Positions 34,757 through 44,446 are shown, counted from the first letter of the stretch. The stretch is DNA of 64,000 nucleotides from Marichromatium purpuratum 984 (GCF_000224005.2 NZ_CP007031.1:3715113-3779112); one strand, 5' to 3'. Made by a program: numbers and translations. Notes: generated by a model from the letters alone, not told the origin.

Positions 34757-34784
34757 GCGACCGCGCGGGATCCCGCGCGGTCGC
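34757..34784. terminator. perfect palindrome after glnA
   Basis: A 14-bp arm (GCGACCGCGCGGGA) is followed directly by its exact complement, 10 bases past the glnA stop. It is very stable but lacks a T run. It may limit read-through from the strong glnA promoter into the DUF4124-ntrBC genes. Confidence 0.55.
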
Positions 34785-34793
34785 GACAGCCGA

Positions 34794-36200
34794 TCAGAGG
34801 CTGTAGTACATGTCGAACTCGACCGGGTGGGTGGTCATCCGCATGCGGGTGACCTCGTCCATCTTGAGGTTGATGTAGCTGTCGATCAGGTCATCGGTGA
34901 ACACGCCGCCGACGGTGAGGAACTCACGGTCACGGTCGAGGTTGTCGAGCGCCATCTCCAGCGAGGAGGCGACGGTCGGGATGGCCTTGGCCTCTTCACG
35001 CGGCAGATCGTAGAGATCCTTGTCCATGGCATCGCCGGGGTGGATCTTGTTCATGATGCCGTCGAGACCGGCGAGCATCATCGCCGAGAAGGCGAGATAG
35101 GGATTGCCGGTGGGATCGGGGAAGCGCACCTCGATGCGACGGCCCTTGGGGCTGGCGCAGTGCGGGATGCGGATCGAGGCCGAGCGGTTGCGCGCCGAGT
35201 AGGCGAGCATCACCGGGGCCTCGAAGCCGGGGACCAGACGCTTGTAGGAGTTGGTCGAGGCGTTGGTCAGGGCATTGAGCGCACGCGCGTGCTTGATGAT
35301 GCCGCCGATGTAGTAGAGGGCCATGTCGGACAGGCCGCCGTACTTGTCGCCGGCGAACAGGTTCTGACCGTCTTTGGCGAGCGACTGGTGCACATGCATG
35401 CCGCTGCCGTTGTCGCCGACCAGCGGCTTGGGCATGAAGGTCGCGGTCTTGCCGTAGGCGTGGGCGACGTTGTGCACCACGTACTTGAGGATCTGGTTGG
35501 CGTCGGCACGCTTGACCAGAGTGTCGAACTTGGTGCCGATCTCACACTGGCCGGCGGTGGCGACTTCGTGGTGGTGCACCTCGACGCCGACGCCCATCTC
35601 CTCGAGGGTCAGACACATGGCCGCACGCAGATCGTTGAGCGAGTCGACCGGGGGCACCGGGAAGTAGCCGCCCTTGACCTTCGGGCGGTGACCCATGTTG
35701 CCGTCGCCGAACACCCGCTCGGAGTTCCAGCCGGCCTCCTCGGAGTCGATCTTGTAGAAGGCGCCGCTCATGTCTGCGCCCCAGCGCACGTCGTCGAGCA
35801 CGAAGAACTCGGGCTCGGGACCGAAGAAGGCGGTGTCGGCGATGCCGGTGGACTTCAGATAGGCCTCGGCGCGCTTGGCCACCGAGCGCGGATCACGCTC
35901 GTAGCCGATCATGGTGTCAGGCTCGAGGATGTCACAACGGATGATGAGGGTGCTCTCCTCGGCGAAGGGGTCCATCACCGCAGTCGTGGGGTCGGGCATC
36001 AGCACCATGTCCGAGGCCTCGATACCCTTCCAGCCCGCGATCGAGGAGCCGTCGAACATCTTGCCTTCCTTGAAGGCGTCCTCGTCGATCATGCTCGTCG
36101 GCATGGAGACATGCTGCTCCTTGCCGCGGGTATCGGTAAAGCGCAGATCCACGAAGGTCACTTCGTTGTCTTTCATCATCTTCATGACATCAGTGGTCAT
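34794..36200 (-). CDS. glnA: type I glutamine synthetase
   Basis: The 468-aa dodecameric enzyme makes glutamine from glutamate, ammonia and ATP. Seen are [10 protein letters not shown], the catalytic metal-ligand region [10 protein letters not shown], the [10 protein letters not shown] stretch, the ATP-binding [12 protein letters not shown], and the adenylylation loop with Tyr in KDLYDLP, near residue 397. That loop means activity should be controlled by GlnE adenylylation. GGAG lies 8 bases before the ATG. A sigma-54 promoter and NtrC-like sites lie upstream, and ntrBC are downstream. Confidence 0.98.
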   Translation of the reverse strand: MTTDVMKMMKDNEVTFVDLRFTDTRGKEQHVSMPTSMIDEDAFKEGKMFDGSSIAGWKGIEASDMVLMPDPTTAVMDPFAEESTLIIRCDILEPDTMIGYERDPRSVAKRAEAYLKSTGIADTAFFGPEPEFFVLDDVRWGADMSGAFYKIDSEEAGWNSERVFGDGNMGHRPKVKGGYFPVPPVDSLNDLRAAMCLTLEEMGVGVEVHHHEVATAGQCEIGTKFDTLVKRADANQILKYVVHNVAHAYGKTATFMPKPLVGDNGSGMHVHQSLAKDGQNLFAGDKYGGLSDMALYYIGGIIKHARALNALTNASTNSYKRLVPGFEAPVMLAYSARNRSASIRIPHCASPKGRRIEVRFPDPTGNPYLAFSAMMLAGLDGIMNKIHPGDAMDKDLYDLPREEAKAIPTVASSLEMALDNLDRDREFLTVGGVFTDDLIDSYINLKMDEVTRMRMTTHPVEFDMYYSL

Positions 36201-36483
36201 TCGAACGTCTCCAATGCTGAGTGCTGTGTTCTAGATACGGATAAGGCGTTGTCGGCCGAGCAATGCACAAGGCTTGCGCTGGCGTATCAGCGCTCGCACC
36301 ATCCGGCGCAGCAGCCTAACAGGTCATCGATCGTGCCGCACGACCTGCCGTCCGGGCCGGCAGGCGATGCAGAATTCTGGTTGACCCGGTTGAAGGTCCG
36401 GGCTCGGGTCCACGACAAGGACCGCCATCGCGACCGTTCCGCCGGACGACGGGATGATCCTCGCCATCCGATGCCAATCAGGC

Positions 36484-36500
36484 ATGCAACGAGCAAGCCA
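36484..36500 (-). promoter_or_regulatory. sigma-54 promoter of glnA
   Basis: On the minus strand the sequence TGGCTTGCTCGTTGCAT has GG and GC exactly 10 bases apart, the -24/-12 layout of sigma-54 promoters. Transcription would begin near 36472, leaving a leader of about 270 bases before glnA. The -24 element is TGGCTT rather than TGGCAC. Confidence 0.6.
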
Positions 36501-36698
36501 GAATTTTGAGCGCCCTTGATGAGATCCACCCCAGGTCCCGGTCGCGACGAACACGCGACGAGACGTTGGGATGTACAAACAAGACCTTGGCGACGGCAGG
36601 GTTGTGAAATCACCCACTACGGAGGCGGCATCACCTCGGTGGATAGGGGGGGCACCGGGAGCGAGATGCGCACAATCGAGGCGCTCTCACAAGGGAGA

Positions 36699-36747
36699 GG
36701 TGCACCAAAAAAGATCATCAGGCCGCTTTACGCACCAAAATAGGGCA
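36699..36747 (-). promoter_or_regulatory. candidate NtrC-binding enhancer region
   Basis: Two sites resemble half or whole NtrC boxes. GCACCAAAATAGGGC at 36732-36746 has the GCACCA-N3-TGGTGC layout with two mismatches in the right arm, and the palindrome GGTGCACC lies at 36699-36706. Both stand about 200-250 bases upstream of the sigma-54 element, a normal enhancer distance. The rest of the 36201-36750 gap shows no coding signal. Confidence 0.45.
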
Positions 36748-36750
36748 AAA

Positions 36751-37908
36751 TCAGTCACCAAAGAAGACTCGCACCCCCCGGAACAGCGGGTCGTCGGCAA
36801 GCGCATCGGCCAGACGTGCGCGCAGTCGCTCGGCATCGGCCCCCTGGCGCAGACAGGCGGCGAGCGGGAAGTACACCTCGATGTCGATGGCACCGTCGAG
36901 ATAGTGCAACAACACCCGCTGACGCTCGTTGGCCTCGGGGATCGCAGACCAGGCCGAGGCCAGGCGCGCCAGTGCCTCGGCACGCAGCGGCAGCAAGTAA
37001 CAGGCCGAGAGGTGCTCGTCGTCCTCGGGGTCGATGTGCACGGTGACATCGGCGATCTCGTCGATCTCGCGCTTGAGCCGACGCTCGACCAGGACGCTGA
37101 TCATGTGACCTTCGGAGACACTGACGTAGGGATCGACCAGCACATGCACGTCGACCGACGCCTGCCCTCCGAGACGGCGGGTGCGCAACATATGGATATC
37201 GCGCACGCCGCCGACCGAGCGGATGGTCTGCCTGACCGCGTTGAGCTGATCGCCCTGCAGGCCGGTGTCGACCAGCTCGCTGGCCGCCTCCCAACCGAGT
37301 TCCCAGGCGATCTTGGCGATCATCAGCGCCACCATCACCGCAGCGATGGCATCGAGATAGGGCAGCCCGGCCATGGTGCCGGCGATCCCCACCAGCACCA
37401 CCACCGAGGAGACCGAGTCGGAGCGATGGTGCCAGGCATTGGCGCGCAACAGATCCGAACGCACCCGCTTGGCATGGGCCAGGGTCCACCAGTAGAGCCA
37501 CTCCTTGACCAGGATCGAGACCAGGGTGGCGCCGAGCGCGATGAGATCGGGACGCAGCAGCTCCTCGGGGCTGAACAGCCGCTCGACCGCGTCCCAACCG
37601 ATACCGATGGCCACCGCCAGCAGCAAAAACCCGAGCGCGAGGGTGGCAACCGTCTCGTAGCGCGCATGTCCGTAGGGGTGCTCCTGATCCGGTCCCTGAT
37701 GGGCCTGACGCCCGGCGATCAGCACCAGGGCGTCGGAGAGCAGATCGGAGAGCGAATGCAGACCGTCGGCGACCAGCGCCTGCGAGTGACCGAGCCAACC
37801 GGCGACGATCTTCACCGCAGCCAGCACCAGATTGAGCACGGCCCCGACCACGGCGGTCCGGGTCACGGCCTCGCGACGGGCATCGGCGCTGTGTTGATCA
37901 AGGGTCAC
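36751..37908 (-). CDS. cation diffusion facilitator family transporter
   Basis: The 385-aa inner-membrane protein is predicted to export divalent metals (Zn, Fe, Mn or similar) by proton antiport. Six membrane helices occupy about 15-215. Metal-site residues are visible in TM2 (VADGLHSLSDLLSD) and TM5 (HHRSDSVSS), both with the HxxxD/DxxxD pattern. The cytoplasmic domain contains the conserved VHIDPED, followed by an unusual C-terminal extension of about 80 residues (AEALARLASAW to end) that resembles a second small alpha/beta domain. It begins with GTG 37908. Metal specificity cannot be fixed from the sequence. Confidence 0.92.
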   Translation of the reverse strand: MTLDQHSADARREAVTRTAVVGAVLNLVLAAVKIVAGWLGHSQALVADGLHSLSDLLSDALVLIAGRQAHQGPDQEHPYGHARYETVATLALGFLLLAVAIGIGWDAVERLFSPEELLRPDLIALGATLVSILVKEWLYWWTLAHAKRVRSDLLRANAWHHRSDSVSSVVVLVGIAGTMAGLPYLDAIAAVMVALMIAKIAWELGWEAASELVDTGLQGDQLNAVRQTIRSVGGVRDIHMLRTRRLGGQASVDVHVLVDPYVSVSEGHMISVLVERRLKREIDEIADVTVHIDPEDDEHLSACYLLPLRAEALARLASAWSAIPEANERQRVLLHYLDGAIDIEVYFPLAACLRQGADAERLRARLADALADDPLFRGVRVFFGD

Positions 37909-38158
37909 GACTAGGGGCTTCCACAGGTTGCGCCGACCGGGTCCGGGCCGACGGCGCTCCAGTATAAGCGACAGCGGCGGATCGCATCAGCTTCCAGCGG
38001 CCAGCTGACAGCCGCCAGCGGGAAGGGATGGCGTTCATGGCCCAAGGTTGGCCGATCAGATCAATGTCCAACCCACGGCCTCCAGCAGGGAGGACAGGTT
38101 CGAGTCACCGGGGAGGCCACGCTCTTACCCCTAGCGGCTAACGGCTAGCCATCGATGA
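37909..38158. other. gene-free gap upstream of the heptamer array
   Basis: No gene was recognised. Scattered degenerate CAGCCGCCAGC-type motifs near 37990-38025 look like decayed copies of the adjacent heptamer. Confidence 0.5.
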
Positions 38159-38515
38159 CTGGTGGCTGGCGGCTGGCGACTGATGGCTGGCGACTGATGG
38201 CTGATGGCTGATGGCTGATGGCTGATGGCTGATGGCTGATGGCTGATGGCTGGTGGCTGGTGGCTGGTGGCTGGCGGCTGATGGCTGGCGGCTGACGGCT
38301 GACGGCTGGCGACTGATGGCTGGCGACTGATGGCTGATGGCTGATGGCTGGCGGCTGGCGGCTGATGGCTGATGGCTGATGGCTGGTGGCTGGTGGCTGG
38401 TGGCTGATGGCTGATGGCTGATGGCTGATGGCTGGCGGCTGGCGGCTGATGGCTGATGGCTGGCGGCTGGCGGCTGGCGGCTGATGGCTGGCGGCTGATG
38501 GCTGGCGGCTGGTCG
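38159..38515 (+). repeat. 51-unit heptamer tandem array (CTGRYGR)
   Basis: A continuous run of 51 seven-base units keeps perfect phase from end to end. Variants seen are CTGATGG (most common), CTGGCGG, CTGGTGG, CTGGCGA, CTGACGG and, as the last unit, CTGGTCG. Units alternate in higher-order blocks. The minus strand is open across it and would encode a Ser-His-Gln-Pro-Ser-Ala-Ile type repeat, but without any start signal or domain. The array ends 20 bases before the glyQ -35 region. Six overlapping exact GCTGGTGG octamers occur within it. Confidence 0.95.
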
Positions 38516-38534
38516 CTGCCCCCGACCAACCCCA

Positions 38535-38565
38535 TTGGCGCGCCAGCGACCCGAGCCGATATAAT
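38535..38565 (+). promoter_or_regulatory. promoter of glyQS
   Basis: A perfect TATAAT at 38560-38565 with TTGGCG 19 bases upstream places the start of transcription near 38572, 35 bases before the glyQ start codon. Confidence 0.65.
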
Positions 38566-38606
38566 TGCGCGTTTACGTCAACCGCCCCGATCCCAAGGAG
38601 CCCGCC

Positions 38607-39512
38607 TTGACTCTCCAATCCGAGGACCTCTCGACCTTCCAGGGCCTGATCTTCGCGCTCGAACGCTACTGGGCCGATCTCGGGTGCGTCGTCGTCCAAC
38701 CCTATGACATGGAAGTGGGCGCGGGCACCTTCCACCCCTCCACCTTCCTCCGCTCGATCGGTCCCGAGCCGTGGCGCAGCGCCTATGTGCAGCCCTCGCG
38801 TCGCCCCACCGACGGGCGCTATGGCGAGAATCCCAACCGGCTGCAGCACTACTACCAGTTCCAGGTCGCACTCAAGCCCTCGCCGGAGAACATCCAGGAA
38901 CTCTATCTCGACTCGCTGCGCCGACTCGGCATCGACCCGCTGGAGCACGACATCCGCTTCGTCGAGGACAACTGGGAATCGCCCACGCTGGGTGCCTGGG
39001 GACTCGGCTGGGAGGTCTGGCTCAACGGCATGGAGGTGACCCAGTTCACCTACTTCCAGCAGGTCGGCGGCCTCGACTGCCGCCCGGTCACCGGCGAGAT
39101 CACCTACGGGCTCGAGCGCATCGCCATGTACCTGCAGGGCGTCGAGAGCGTCTATGACCTGGTGTGGAGCCGCACCCCGGCGGGCACTGTCACCTATGGC
39201 GACGTCTTCCACCAGAACGAGGTCGAGCAGTCGACCTACAACTTCGAGATCGCCGACACCGACGCGCTGTTCGCCCAGTTCGACACCTGCGAGCGGGTCA
39301 GCACCCAGCTCATCGAGCGCGGACTGCCGCTGCCGGCCTACGAGCAGATGCTCAAGGCCTCGCATACCTTCAACCTGCTCGACGCCCGCGGGGCGATCTC
39401 GGTGACCGAGCGCCAGCGCTTCATCCTGCGGGTGCGCACGCTGTCGCGGGCAGTCGCCAAGACCTATTACGAGAGCCGGGAGGCGCTTGGCTTCCCGATG
39501 CTGGCACAGTGA
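38607..39512 (+). CDS. glyQ: glycine--tRNA ligase alpha subunit
   Basis: The 301-aa class II synthetase subunit of the bacterial alpha2-beta2 GlyRS carries out glycine activation. Class II motifs are visible: [19 protein letters not shown] and [19 protein letters not shown] early on, and the catalytic [20 protein letters not shown] 38607 is the start because AAGGAG lies 6 bases upstream and the protein then begins [14 protein letters not shown], as in homologues. The in-frame codon at 38565 lacks a ribosome site and overlaps the -10 element. glyS follows. Confidence 0.97.
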   Translation: MTLQSEDLSTFQGLIFALERYWADLGCVVVQPYDMEVGAGTFHPSTFLRSIGPEPWRSAYVQPSRRPTDGRYGENPNRLQHYYQFQVALKPSPENIQELYLDSLRRLGIDPLEHDIRFVEDNWESPTLGAWGLGWEVWLNGMEVTQFTYFQQVGGLDCRPVTGEITYGLERIAMYLQGVESVYDLVWSRTPAGTVTYGDVFHQNEVEQSTYNFEIADTDALFAQFDTCERVSTQLIERGLPLPAYEQMLKASHTFNLLDARGAISVTERQRFILRVRTLSRAVAKTYYESREALGFPMLAQ

Positions 39513-39523
39513 GGGAGAGAACA

Positions 39524-41605
39524 TTGGACGCACCCACTGATCTGCTGATCGAGATCGGCACCGAGGAACTCCCCCCGCTGGCGCTGCCGCGCCTGTCGCA
39601 GGCCTTCGTCGAGGGCGTGGCGCGCGAGCTGCGCGAGCGCAGCATCGACTTCACCACCATCGCGCCCTTCGCCGCACCGCGCCGCCTGGCGATGCTGGTG
39701 CGCGGCATCGCCACCCGCCAGCCCGACCAGCAGCAGGTGCGCCGCGGCCCGGCGCTCCGGGCCGCCTTCGACGACAGCGGCGCGCCGACCAAGGCCGCGC
39801 AGGGCTTCGCCCGCTCCTGCGGCGTCGAGGTCGAGGCGCTGGAGCGCGAGGAGACGCCCAAGGGCACCTGGCTGGTACACCGCTCGACCCTCGCCGGTCG
39901 CGCCACCGCCGAGCTGATCCCCGAGATCGTCGAGGCCGCGCTCGCCACCCTGCCGATCCCGCGGCGGATGCGCTGGGGTGCGGGCGAGGCCGAGTTCGTG
40001 CGTCCCGTGCACTGGGTTTGCCTGCTGCTCGGTGAGCAGCCGGTCGCCGGCCGGGTGCTCGGCATCGAGGCCGGCACCAGCACCCGCGGTCACCGCTTCC
40101 ATCACCCCGAGCCGATCGAACTCACCCGCGCCGACGATTACGCCGAGCAGCTGCGCACCACCGGTCGGGTCGAGCCCGACTTCGCCCAGCGCCGCGAGCA
40201 GGTGCGCGTCGGCGTCACCGCCCTGGCCGAGGCCGAGGGGCTGCGCGCGCGCATCGATCCCGAGCTGCTCGACGAGGTCTGCGCCCTGGTCGAGTGGCCG
40301 CAGCCGGTGCTCGGTCGTTTCGAGGAGCGCTTCCTGGAGATTCCCCCGGAGGTGCTGATCGAGACCATGCAGAGCAACCAGAAGTACTTCCCGGTGGAGG
40401 ACGCCGAGGGTCGTCTACAGGCCTGCTTCATCACCGTCGCCAACGTCGTCAGTCGCGCTCCCGAGAAGGTGCGTGCCGGTAACGAGCGGGTGATCCGTCC
40501 GCGCTTCGCCGACGCCGCCTTCTTCTGGGAGCAGGACCTCAAGCAGCCGCTCGAGGCCTTCGCCGGCAAGCTCGAACGGGTGGTGTTCCAGGACAAGCTC
40601 GGCACCCTGGCCGAGAAGAGCGCGCGCGTGGCGCGGCTCGGGCGCGCCCTGGCCGCGCCGCTCGGCGGCGACCCGGCACTGATCGAGCGTGCCGCGCGGT
40701 TGGCCAAGTGCGACCTGGTCACCAGCATGGTCTACGAATTCACCAGCCTGCAGGGCACCATGGGCCGCTACTATGCCGAGCGCGCCGGCGAGGACCCCTG
40801 TGTCAGCGCCGCCATCGAGCAGCAGTACCTGCCGCGCTTCGCCGGCGACGCCCTGCCCGAAGGGCTGTGCGGCCGCGCCCTGGCGCTCGCCGACCGGCTC
40901 GACACCCTGGTCGGCATCTTCGGCATCGGGCTGCGCCCGACCGGCACCAAGGACCCCTACGCGCTGCGTCGGGCCTCGATCGCGGTGCTGCGCATCCTCA
41001 TCGAGACCCCGCTCGACCTCGACCTGGAGGCGCTGCTGGAGCAGGCCGCCGCCGGCTACCCCGAGGGGCTGCTCGGCGCCGAGGTGGTCGGCGAGGTGCG
41101 CGACTACATGCTCGAGCGGCTGCGCGGCTACTACGAGGAGCAAGGCGTCGGCGCCGATGTCGTCGAGGCGGTGCTCGGCGCCGGTGGCGCCAACCCCTGG
41201 GAACTCGACCGCCGCATCGCTGCGGTCGCGGCCTTCCGCGAACTGCCCCAGGCCGCCTCGCTGGCCGCGGCCAACAAGCGCATCCACAACATCCTGGCAA
41301 AGAACGCCGAGGCCGTCGGCGAGGCCGGGGCGGTCGACAGCGGGTTGCTCGAGGATGCGGCCGAGCGGCGTCTCGCCGAGCGCGTCGCCGCGCTCGGCGA
41401 GACGGTCGCACCACTGGTCGCCAGCCGTGACTACGGCCGCGTGCTCGCCACCCTGGCCGAACTCGGCGGTGACGTTGACGCCTTCTTCGATCAGGTGATG
41501 GTGATGGCCGAGGACCCGGCGGTGCGCACCAACCGCATCCGTCTGCTGCAGTCGCTCGGCGCGCTGTTCATGCAGGTCGCCGACATCTCGCGGCTGCAGC
41601 ACTGA
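39524..41605 (+). CDS. glyS: glycine--tRNA ligase beta subunit
   Basis: The 693-aa beta subunit binds tRNA-Gly and is required with GlyQ. It begins DLLIEIGTEELPP, the family N terminus, includes the HD-like central region (KCDLVTSMVYEFTSLQGTMGRYYA), and ends in the anticodon-binding (DALR-like) domain with VMVMAEDPAVRTNRIRLL. TTG 39524 is the start, with GAGGGAGAG just upstream. It lies 11 bases after glyQ. Both subunits use TTG. Confidence 0.97.
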   Translation: MDAPTDLLIEIGTEELPPLALPRLSQAFVEGVARELRERSIDFTTIAPFAAPRRLAMLVRGIATRQPDQQQVRRGPALRAAFDDSGAPTKAAQGFARSCGVEVEALEREETPKGTWLVHRSTLAGRATAELIPEIVEAALATLPIPRRMRWGAGEAEFVRPVHWVCLLLGEQPVAGRVLGIEAGTSTRGHRFHHPEPIELTRADDYAEQLRTTGRVEPDFAQRREQVRVGVTALAEAEGLRARIDPELLDEVCALVEWPQPVLGRFEERFLEIPPEVLIETMQSNQKYFPVEDAEGRLQACFITVANVVSRAPEKVRAGNERVIRPRFADAAFFWEQDLKQPLEAFAGKLERVVFQDKLGTLAEKSARVARLGRALAAPLGGDPALIERAARLAKCDLVTSMVYEFTSLQGTMGRYYAERAGEDPCVSAAIEQQYLPRFAGDALPEGLCGRALALADRLDTLVGIFGIGLRPTGTKDPYALRRASIAVLRILIETPLDLDLEALLEQAAAGYPEGLLGAEVVGEVRDYMLERLRGYYEEQGVGADVVEAVLGAGGANPWELDRRIAAVAAFRELPQAASLAAANKRIHNILAKNAEAVGEAGAVDSGLLEDAAERRLAERVAALGETVAPLVASRDYGRVLATLAELGGDVDAFFDQVMVMAEDPAVRTNRIRLLQSLGALFMQVADISRLQH

Positions 41606-41619
41606 GCGCCCGACCCGGC

Positions 41620-42192
41620 ATGACCGAACGGCTGGTCGTCCTCGACCGCGACGGGGTCGTCAACCACGACTCCGACGCCTATATCAAGTCGGTCGAGGAG
41701 TGGCGGCCGATCCCCGGCAGCCTCGAGGCGATGGCCCGGCTCCACCACGCCGGCTGGCGGCTGGCCATCGCCACCAACCAGTCCGGCATCGCCCGCGGGT
41801 TGTTCGACCCGAGCACCCTCGACGCCATCCACCAACGCCTGCGCGAGCAGCTCGCCGATCATGGCGCGCGCATCGAGATGATCGCCTTCTGCCCTCATGG
41901 TCCCGACGACGGCTGCGACTGCCGCAAGCCGCTGCCCGGACTGCTCGAGCAGATCGCCCGGCGCCTCGGCGTCGATCTCCGCGGGGTGCCGGTGATCGGT
42001 GACTCGCTGCGCGACCTCGAGGCCGCGCGTACCGTCGGCGCCGCGCCCTGGCTGGTGCGCACCGGCAAGGGCGAGCGCACCCTGGCGGCGCGCGCCGACC
42101 ATCCGGGGCCCGACCCTCTGGCCGGCGTCCCGATCTTCTCCGACCTCAGCGCGGCGACCGACGCCCTGCTCGCATCCGACACAGGCCCATGA
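41620..42192 (+). CDS. gmhB: D-glycero-beta-D-manno-heptose 1,7-bisphosphate 7-phosphatase
   Basis: The 190-aa HAD-superfamily phosphatase acts in ADP-heptose synthesis for the LPS core. The nucleophile motif is LDRDGVVN, motif II is ATNQSG, and motif III/IV is KPLPG and GDSLRDLEAA. The zinc loop is present as CPHGPDDGCDCRKP. It follows glyS by 14 bases and overlaps plsC by four (ATGA), an arrangement common in gammaproteobacteria (glyS-gmhB-plsC). Confidence 0.94.
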   Translation: MTERLVVLDRDGVVNHDSDAYIKSVEEWRPIPGSLEAMARLHHAGWRLAIATNQSGIARGLFDPSTLDAIHQRLREQLADHGARIEMIAFCPHGPDDGCDCRKPLPGLLEQIARRLGVDLRGVPVIGDSLRDLEAARTVGAAPWLVRTGKGERTLAARADHPGPDPLAGVPIFSDLSAATDALLASDTGP

Positions 42193-42926
42193 CCCTGATC
42201 CGCTCGCTCATCTACCAAGCCTTCATGTTCCTCAGCATCGTGCTCTATGCCTCGCTGATCGTCATCACCCCGAGACGCACCGGCGCCTGGCTGGCGCGTG
42301 CCTGGGCACGGCTCAACCTGCGCGCGCTCGGCTGGATCTGTGGGCTGCGCTATCGCATCCAGGGGCTCGAGCACCTGCCCGAGGGGGCGACCATTGTGCT
42401 CGCCAAGCATCAGTCGACCTGGGAGACCATCGCGCTGCGCGCCATCCTGCCGCTGGAGCAGACCTGGGTGCTCAAACGCGAGCTGATGCGCATTCCCTTC
42501 TTCGGCTGGGCGCTCAAGCGCTTCCAGCCGATCGCCATCGACCGCTCGGCCGGACGCCGCGCGGTCGCGCAGCTGCTGCGCGAGGGGCTGACGCTGCTCA
42601 AGGCCGGACGCTGGGTAGTGATCTTCCCCGAGGGCACCCGAGTGGCCGCCGGCACGCGGCAACCCTATGCCATCGGTGGTGCGCTGCTGGCCGAGCGCAG
42701 CGGTCGGCCGGTGCTCCCGGTGGCGCACAACGCCGGCGAGTTCTGGGGACGACGCAGCCTGCGCAAACGCGCCGGCACCATCGACCTGGTGATCGGACCG
42801 CTGATGGAGACCCAGGGACGCAAGGCCGCCGAGATCAATGCCGCGGTCGAGCAGTGGATCGAGGAGACCGTCGAGGCGCTGCCGCGCCCGCTCTCGGGCA
42901 AGGCCGGCGCGCTGCAACAAGGGTAG
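42189..42926 (+). CDS. plsC: 1-acyl-sn-glycerol-3-phosphate acyltransferase
   Basis: The 245-aa inner-membrane enzyme makes phosphatidate from lysophosphatidate. One N-terminal membrane helix (about 8-28) precedes the acyltransferase domain. The catalytic motif reads HQSTWE, that is HX4E rather than HX4D, a form used by a known subset of PlsC proteins. The FPEGTR glycerol-phosphate motif is intact. It overlaps gmhB by four bases. Confidence 0.93.
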   Translation: MTLIRSLIYQAFMFLSIVLYASLIVITPRRTGAWLARAWARLNLRALGWICGLRYRIQGLEHLPEGATIVLAKHQSTWETIALRAILPLEQTWVLKRELMRIPFFGWALKRFQPIAIDRSAGRRAVAQLLREGLTLLKAGRWVVIFPEGTRVAAGTRQPYAIGGALLAERSGRPVLPVAHNAGEFWGRRSLRKRAGTIDLVIGPLMETQGRKAAEINAAVEQWIEETVEALPRPLSGKAGALQQG

Positions 42927-42961
42927 GGCGCCGCCACCCGCGGGAGCGGGCGCGGCGAGCA

Positions 42962-42985
42962 CCGGGCCGGGCAGGCCCGGCCCGG
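42962..42985. terminator. hairpin between convergent plsC and gatA
   Basis: CCGGGCCGGGC is followed after two bases by its complement, giving a 10-11 bp GC stem between the two stops. There is no T run. Confidence 0.5.
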
Positions 42986-42991
42986 AGGCGC

Positions 42992-44446
42992 TCAGTCGAA
43001 GCCCGCGGGCGCGGCCTGGTGCCAGTGGGTGAGGTGCTGGTAGCGATGCGCGACGTTGAGCAGCCGCGCCTCGTCGAAGTAGTTGCCGATGAGCTGCAGC
43101 CCGACCGGCATGCCCGCGACCGGCTCGACCGGGATCGACATCCCCGGCAGCCCGGCGAGGTTGGTGGCGATGGTGTAGATGTCGTTGAGATACATCGCCA
43201 CCGGATCGTCCATCTTATCGCCGAGGGCGAAGGCGGTGCTCGGGGTGGTCGGCCCCATGATCACGTCGACCTCCTCGAAGGCACGCTTGAAGTCGTCGGC
43301 GATCAGGTGACGGATCTTCTGCGCCTTGAGGTAGTAGGCGTCGTAGTAACCGGCCGAGAGCACATAGGTGCCGATCATCACCCGGCGCTGCACCTCGGCG
43401 CCGAAGCCCTCGGCGCGGCTGCGGGTGTAGAGGTCCTCGAGGTCGGCGGGGTTGGCGCAGCGATGGCCGTAACGCACCCCGTCGAAACGGGCGAGGTTCG
43501 ACGAACACTCCGCGGGCGCCACCACGTAGTAGACCGGCACCGACAACGGGCTGTTGGGCAGGCTGATCTCGCGGATCTCGGCGCCGAGCTTTTCGTACTC
43601 GCCGATCGCCGCCTCGATCGCAGCGCCGACACGCGGGTCGAGCCCCTCGCCGAAGAATTCCTTGGGCAGACCGATGCGCAGACCGCTGATGTCGTTATCG
43701 AGGGCGTCGACATAGTCCGGCACCGGCACGTCGGCGCTGGTCGAGTCGCGCTCGTCGAAGCCGGCCATCTCGTCGAGCAGGAAGGCGGCGTCGGCGGCCG
43801 AGCGCGCCATCACCCCGGCTTGGTCGAGCGAGGAGGCGAAGGCGATCATCCCCCAGCGCGAACAGCGCCCGTAGGTCGGCTTGATGCCGGTGATGCCGCA
43901 CAGCGCCGCCGGCTGACGGATCGAGCCACCGGTATCGGTGCCGGTGGCCGCCGCGCACAGACGCGCGGCCACCGCCGCGGCCGAGCCGCCGGAGGAGCCG
44001 CCCGGCACCCGCGAGGTGTCCCAGGGATTGGCGACGGGGCCGTAGTAGCTGGTCTCGTTGCTCGAGCCCATGGCGAACTCGTCCATGTTGGTCTTGCCGA
44101 GCATCACCGCGCCGGCGCCACCCAGACGTTCGACCACGGTCGCGTCATAGGGGGCGACGAAGTCGTCGAGCATGCGCGAGGCACAGCTGGTGCGCACTCC
44201 CTTGGTGCAGAAGATGTCCTTGTGCGCGATCGGGATACCGGTGAGCGGGCCGGCCTGGTCACGGGCGAGCGCCTCGTCGGCGCGCGCGGCGGCGGCGAGC
44301 GCGGCCTCGGCATCGACGGTGATGAAGCTGTTGAGCTGGGGGTCGAGCCGCGCGATGCGGTCGAGATAGTGACGGGTCAGCTCGGTGCTGGAGTACTTGC
44401 GCAGCCGCAGATCGGCGGCCAGTTCTGCGATCGACTTGTTCTGCAT
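42992..44446 (-). CDS. gatA: Asp-tRNA(Asn)/Glu-tRNA(Gln) amidotransferase subunit A
   Basis: The 484-aa amidase subunit releases ammonia from glutamine for the transamidation of misacylated tRNA. The Ser-cisSer-Lys triad is visible: Lys in IPIAHKDIF near 79, Ser in [13 protein letters not shown] and the nucleophile Ser in [12 protein letters not shown]. Its ATG shares one base with the gatC stop (TAATG). gatB does not follow: the next gene is plsC on the other strand. Confidence 0.96.
   Translation of the reverse strand: MQNKSIAELAADLRLRKYSSTELTRHYLDRIARLDPQLNSFITVDAEAALAAAARADEALARDQAGPLTGIPIAHKDIFCTKGVRTSCASRMLDDFVAPYDATVVERLGGAGAVMLGKTNMDEFAMGSSNETSYYGPVANPWDTSRVPGGSSGGSAAAVAARLCAAATGTDTGGSIRQPAALCGITGIKPTYGRCSRWGMIAFASSLDQAGVMARSAADAAFLLDEMAGFDERDSTSADVPVPDYVDALDNDISGLRIGLPKEFFGEGLDPRVGAAIEAAIGEYEKLGAEIREISLPNSPLSVPVYYVVAPAECSSNLARFDGVRYGHRCANPADLEDLYTRSRAEGFGAEVQRRVMIGTYVLSAGYYDAYYLKAQKIRHLIADDFKRAFEEVDVIMGPTTPSTAFALGDKMDDPVAMYLNDIYTIATNLAGLPGMSIPVEPVAGMPVGLQLIGNYFDEARLLNVAHRYQHLTHWHQAAPAGFD

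Noticed and set aside
38159..38515. CRISPR array
   Set aside because: There are no spacers: the 7-base units are contiguous. No cas genes are nearby.
38131..38535. Repeat protein encoded by the heptamer array (SHQPSAI-like)
   Set aside because: A 7-base repeat reads open in several frames by chance. No ribosome site, signal or codon bias supports translation.
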